Origin: CAZUQA01 sp964622375
GTDB lineage: Bacteria > Bacillota_I > Bacilli_A > Erysipelotrichales > Erysipelotrichaceae
Direction: 5' to 3'
DNA length: 16,860 bases
Assembly (NCBI GenBank): GCA_964622375.1
Contig: CAZUQA010000090.1
Span: forward strand, 1 to 16,860
Below the pieces are notes generated by a model. The model did not search any database and was not told the origin of the DNA. It saw only the letters and a program-made list of their open reading frames with translations. The position numbers and the translations under genes were made by a program. Shown in pieces: positions 15,781 through 16,860 of the stretch (position 1 is its first letter; each line of letters opens with the position of its first letter).

Positions 15781-15959
15781 AAGCGCAATAGCGCGATTTC
15801 CTCACTACGCAAACTGTTTTGTGCATCCAACTCCAAATAGCTCAGTGGCACTGTATTGCCAAGTTTACCTGATTTAAGGGATAAATTCCCCCAGGTAAGT
15901 AGCCCTAACAGACCGGTAGCGATGAAAATATAGCTGATGTGAACTTTATTTAATCTCAT
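15777..15959 (-). CDS. Small one-span membrane protein upstream of the sortase
   Basis: A 60-residue protein not recognised as any family. It has a basic N-terminus (MRLNKVH), one hydrophobic span (about 9-25, SYIFIATGLLGLLTWG), and a polar part ending LDAQNSLRSEEIALLRL, predicted outside. It is probably real: an AGGGGAG ribosome binding site precedes the ATG, and the stop overlaps the sortase start as ATGA. Its role could be as a partner or chaperone of the sortase, or a leader for coupled translation. An alternative is the remnant of a longer surface protein, but no frame continuation is visible. Confidence 0.65.
   Translation of the reverse strand: MRLNKVHISYIFIATGLLGLLTWGNLSLKSGKLGNTVPLSYLELDAQNSLRSEEIALLRL
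15783..15803 (-). promoter_or_regulatory. Sortase ribosome binding site with a hairpin in the spacer
   Basis: On the minus strand GAGG (15803-15800) lies 19 nt before the sortase ATG, which is too far. Between them GCGC-TATT-GCGC (15794-15783) can fold into a 4-bp hairpin; if it forms, the effective spacing becomes about 7 nt. The same bases encode the end of the 60-residue protein. Confidence 0.4.
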
Positions 15960-16107
15960 ATCTCCCCTGCTTCAAAGTATTTATTACCACCTAAGCCCCA
16001 GATTCCTAAATAGTCCCCAAGAAAGCCAAGCGCCAGTCTACTATTAGCCCCAAATAAATAGGATGCTAACTCTAAACTTCAGGGTTTCTGTTTCTCATTG
16101 ATTTTTA

Positions 16108-16136
16108 TTGCAGATGAAGCGCTTTTGTGAAATACT
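16108..16136 (+). promoter_or_regulatory. Possible promoter of ald
   Basis: TTGCAG (16108-16113) and AATACT (16131-16136) are spaced 17 nt, 25 nt before the ald ATG. Both boxes are weak matches, and no regulator site is evident. The 200-nt gap from 15960 to 16161 otherwise holds only three scattered AGCCCCA-like repeats. Confidence 0.4.
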
Positions 16137-16161
16137 TAGACAAAAGAAAAGAGGACAATCT

Positions 16162-16860
16162 ATGAACGTTGGTACAGTAAAAGAAACAAAAACCCACGAA
16201 TACCGGGTCGGGCTGACCCCCAACGCGGCTCAAGCTTATATCAATCACGGGCATCAGGTTTTTGTCGAAAAAGGAGCCGGAGACGGTTCAGGCTTTACCG
16301 ATGCGATGTACCGTGCTTTTGGTTGTACCCTGCTGGATAGTGCCAAAGCGGTTTTTGACAGCTGTGAAATGATCGTCAAAGTCAAAGAACCCTTAGAGCA
16401 GGAATATCCTTATTTAAGAGAAAACCAAATACTATATACCTATTTGCACTTAGCTGCCGATAAAAAACTCACGGAAGTATTACTGGAAAAAAAGTGCAGT
16501 GGCGTTGCCTATGAAACGATAAGCGACAAAGATGGGGGCTTACCTTGTTTAAAACCGATGAGCCAGATTGCCGGACGCTTAGCGGTAATTGAAGGAGCTA
16601 AGTATCTGGAAAAACCTTTTGGTGGACGCGGTGTCTTGTTATGTGGTGTCCCGGGTGTATTACCGGCGGAAGTTGTCATATTGGGTGCCGGGGTCGTTGG
16701 TGCCGGGGCTGTAAAAGTTGCCTTGGGCATGGGTGCCCGGGTTACGGTCATCGACATTGATCTCAATAAGTTGGAATACATCGAGGATTTGTACTTTGAT
16801 CAAATCAGTACCCTCTACTCTTCACCGGAAAACATTAACACTGCTTTAGAGAAAGCGGAT
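16162..16860 (+). CDS. ald: Alanine dehydrogenase, 5' part (continues past window)
   Basis: The frame is open from the ATG at 16162 to the right edge: 233 codons of an enzyme normally about 370 residues long. It catalyses NAD-dependent oxidative deamination of L-alanine to pyruvate and ammonia. The family residues are present: R15 (EYRVGLTP), K75 (KVKEP), H96 (YLHLAAD) and E118 (AYETI). The NAD fold is VILGAGVVGAG (172-182) with acidic D198 after VTVI at the end of the second strand. GAGG lies 7 nt before the ATG. It is divergent from the sortase locus, with no obvious link to it. The C-terminal half cannot be judged. Confidence 0.96.
   Translation, partial: MNVGTVKETKTHEYRVGLTPNAAQAYINHGHQVFVEKGAGDGSGFTDAMYRAFGCTLLDSAKAVFDSCEMIVKVKEPLEQEYPYLRENQILYTYLHLAADKKLTEVLLEKKCSGVAYETISDKDGGLPCLKPMSQIAGRLAVIEGAKYLEKPFGGRGVLLCGVPGVLPAEVVILGAGVVGAGAVKVALGMGARVTVIDIDLNKLEYIEDLYFDQISTLYSSPENINTALEKAD

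Noticed and set aside
16509..16781. Minus-strand 90-residue frame inside ald
   Set aside because: It is antisense to a well-conserved enzyme, is proline/threonine-rich low complexity, and lacks a ribosome binding site; it is a shadow of ald codon use.

Overview
The window reads as chromosomal DNA of a Bacillota (Firmicutes) bacterium of low to moderate G+C. The grounds are the cdaA-cdaR-glmM cluster, a PadR/HAAS-domain pair, a class B-like sortase beside a thioester/SpaA-type surface protein, strong purine-rich ribosome binding sites, and near-consensus -35/-10 promoters. Most genes are on the minus strand. No rRNA, tRNA, CRISPR array, transposase or phage gene was seen, and the genus cannot be fixed from the sequence alone.

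Region 1 (1-904, minus): a PadR-type repressor behind a near-perfect promoter, overlapping by 4 nt an HAAS/DUF1700 membrane protein that runs off the left edge. Region 2 (942-7308, minus): one tightly packed six-gene unit read from 7257 down to 994. It encodes diadenylate cyclase CdaA, its YbbR-domain partner CdaR, phosphoglucosamine mutase GlmM, an OmpR-type response regulator, a sensor histidine kinase and a DUF523/TudS-like protein, and it ends at a clear intrinsic terminator (942-970). It links c-di-AMP synthesis and peptidoglycan precursor supply with a two-component system.

Region 3 (7368-8543, plus): a TraB/PrgY-like membrane protein diverges from cdaA and may be translated from a leaderless mRNA. 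Its stop codon overlaps that of the convergent minus-strand pair in region 4 (8540-9866): a HAD-superfamily phosphatase and a YgjP-like metallohydrolase, overlapping by 17 nt.

Region 4b (9880-15959, minus): a cell-surface locus. A 60-residue one-span membrane protein overlaps by 4 nt a class B-like sortase, followed by a secreted thioester-domain protein with two SpaA/Cna-B modules, and then, from its own likely promoter, a 1105-residue secreted papain-like protease with Ig-like and FN3-like repeats and an intrinsic terminator. The surface protein stops exactly after VPKTG, a sortase-type motif, with no membrane anchor behind it; this is the oddest feature of the window. Region 5 (16108-16860, plus): the first 233 codons of alanine dehydrogenase, running off the right edge.
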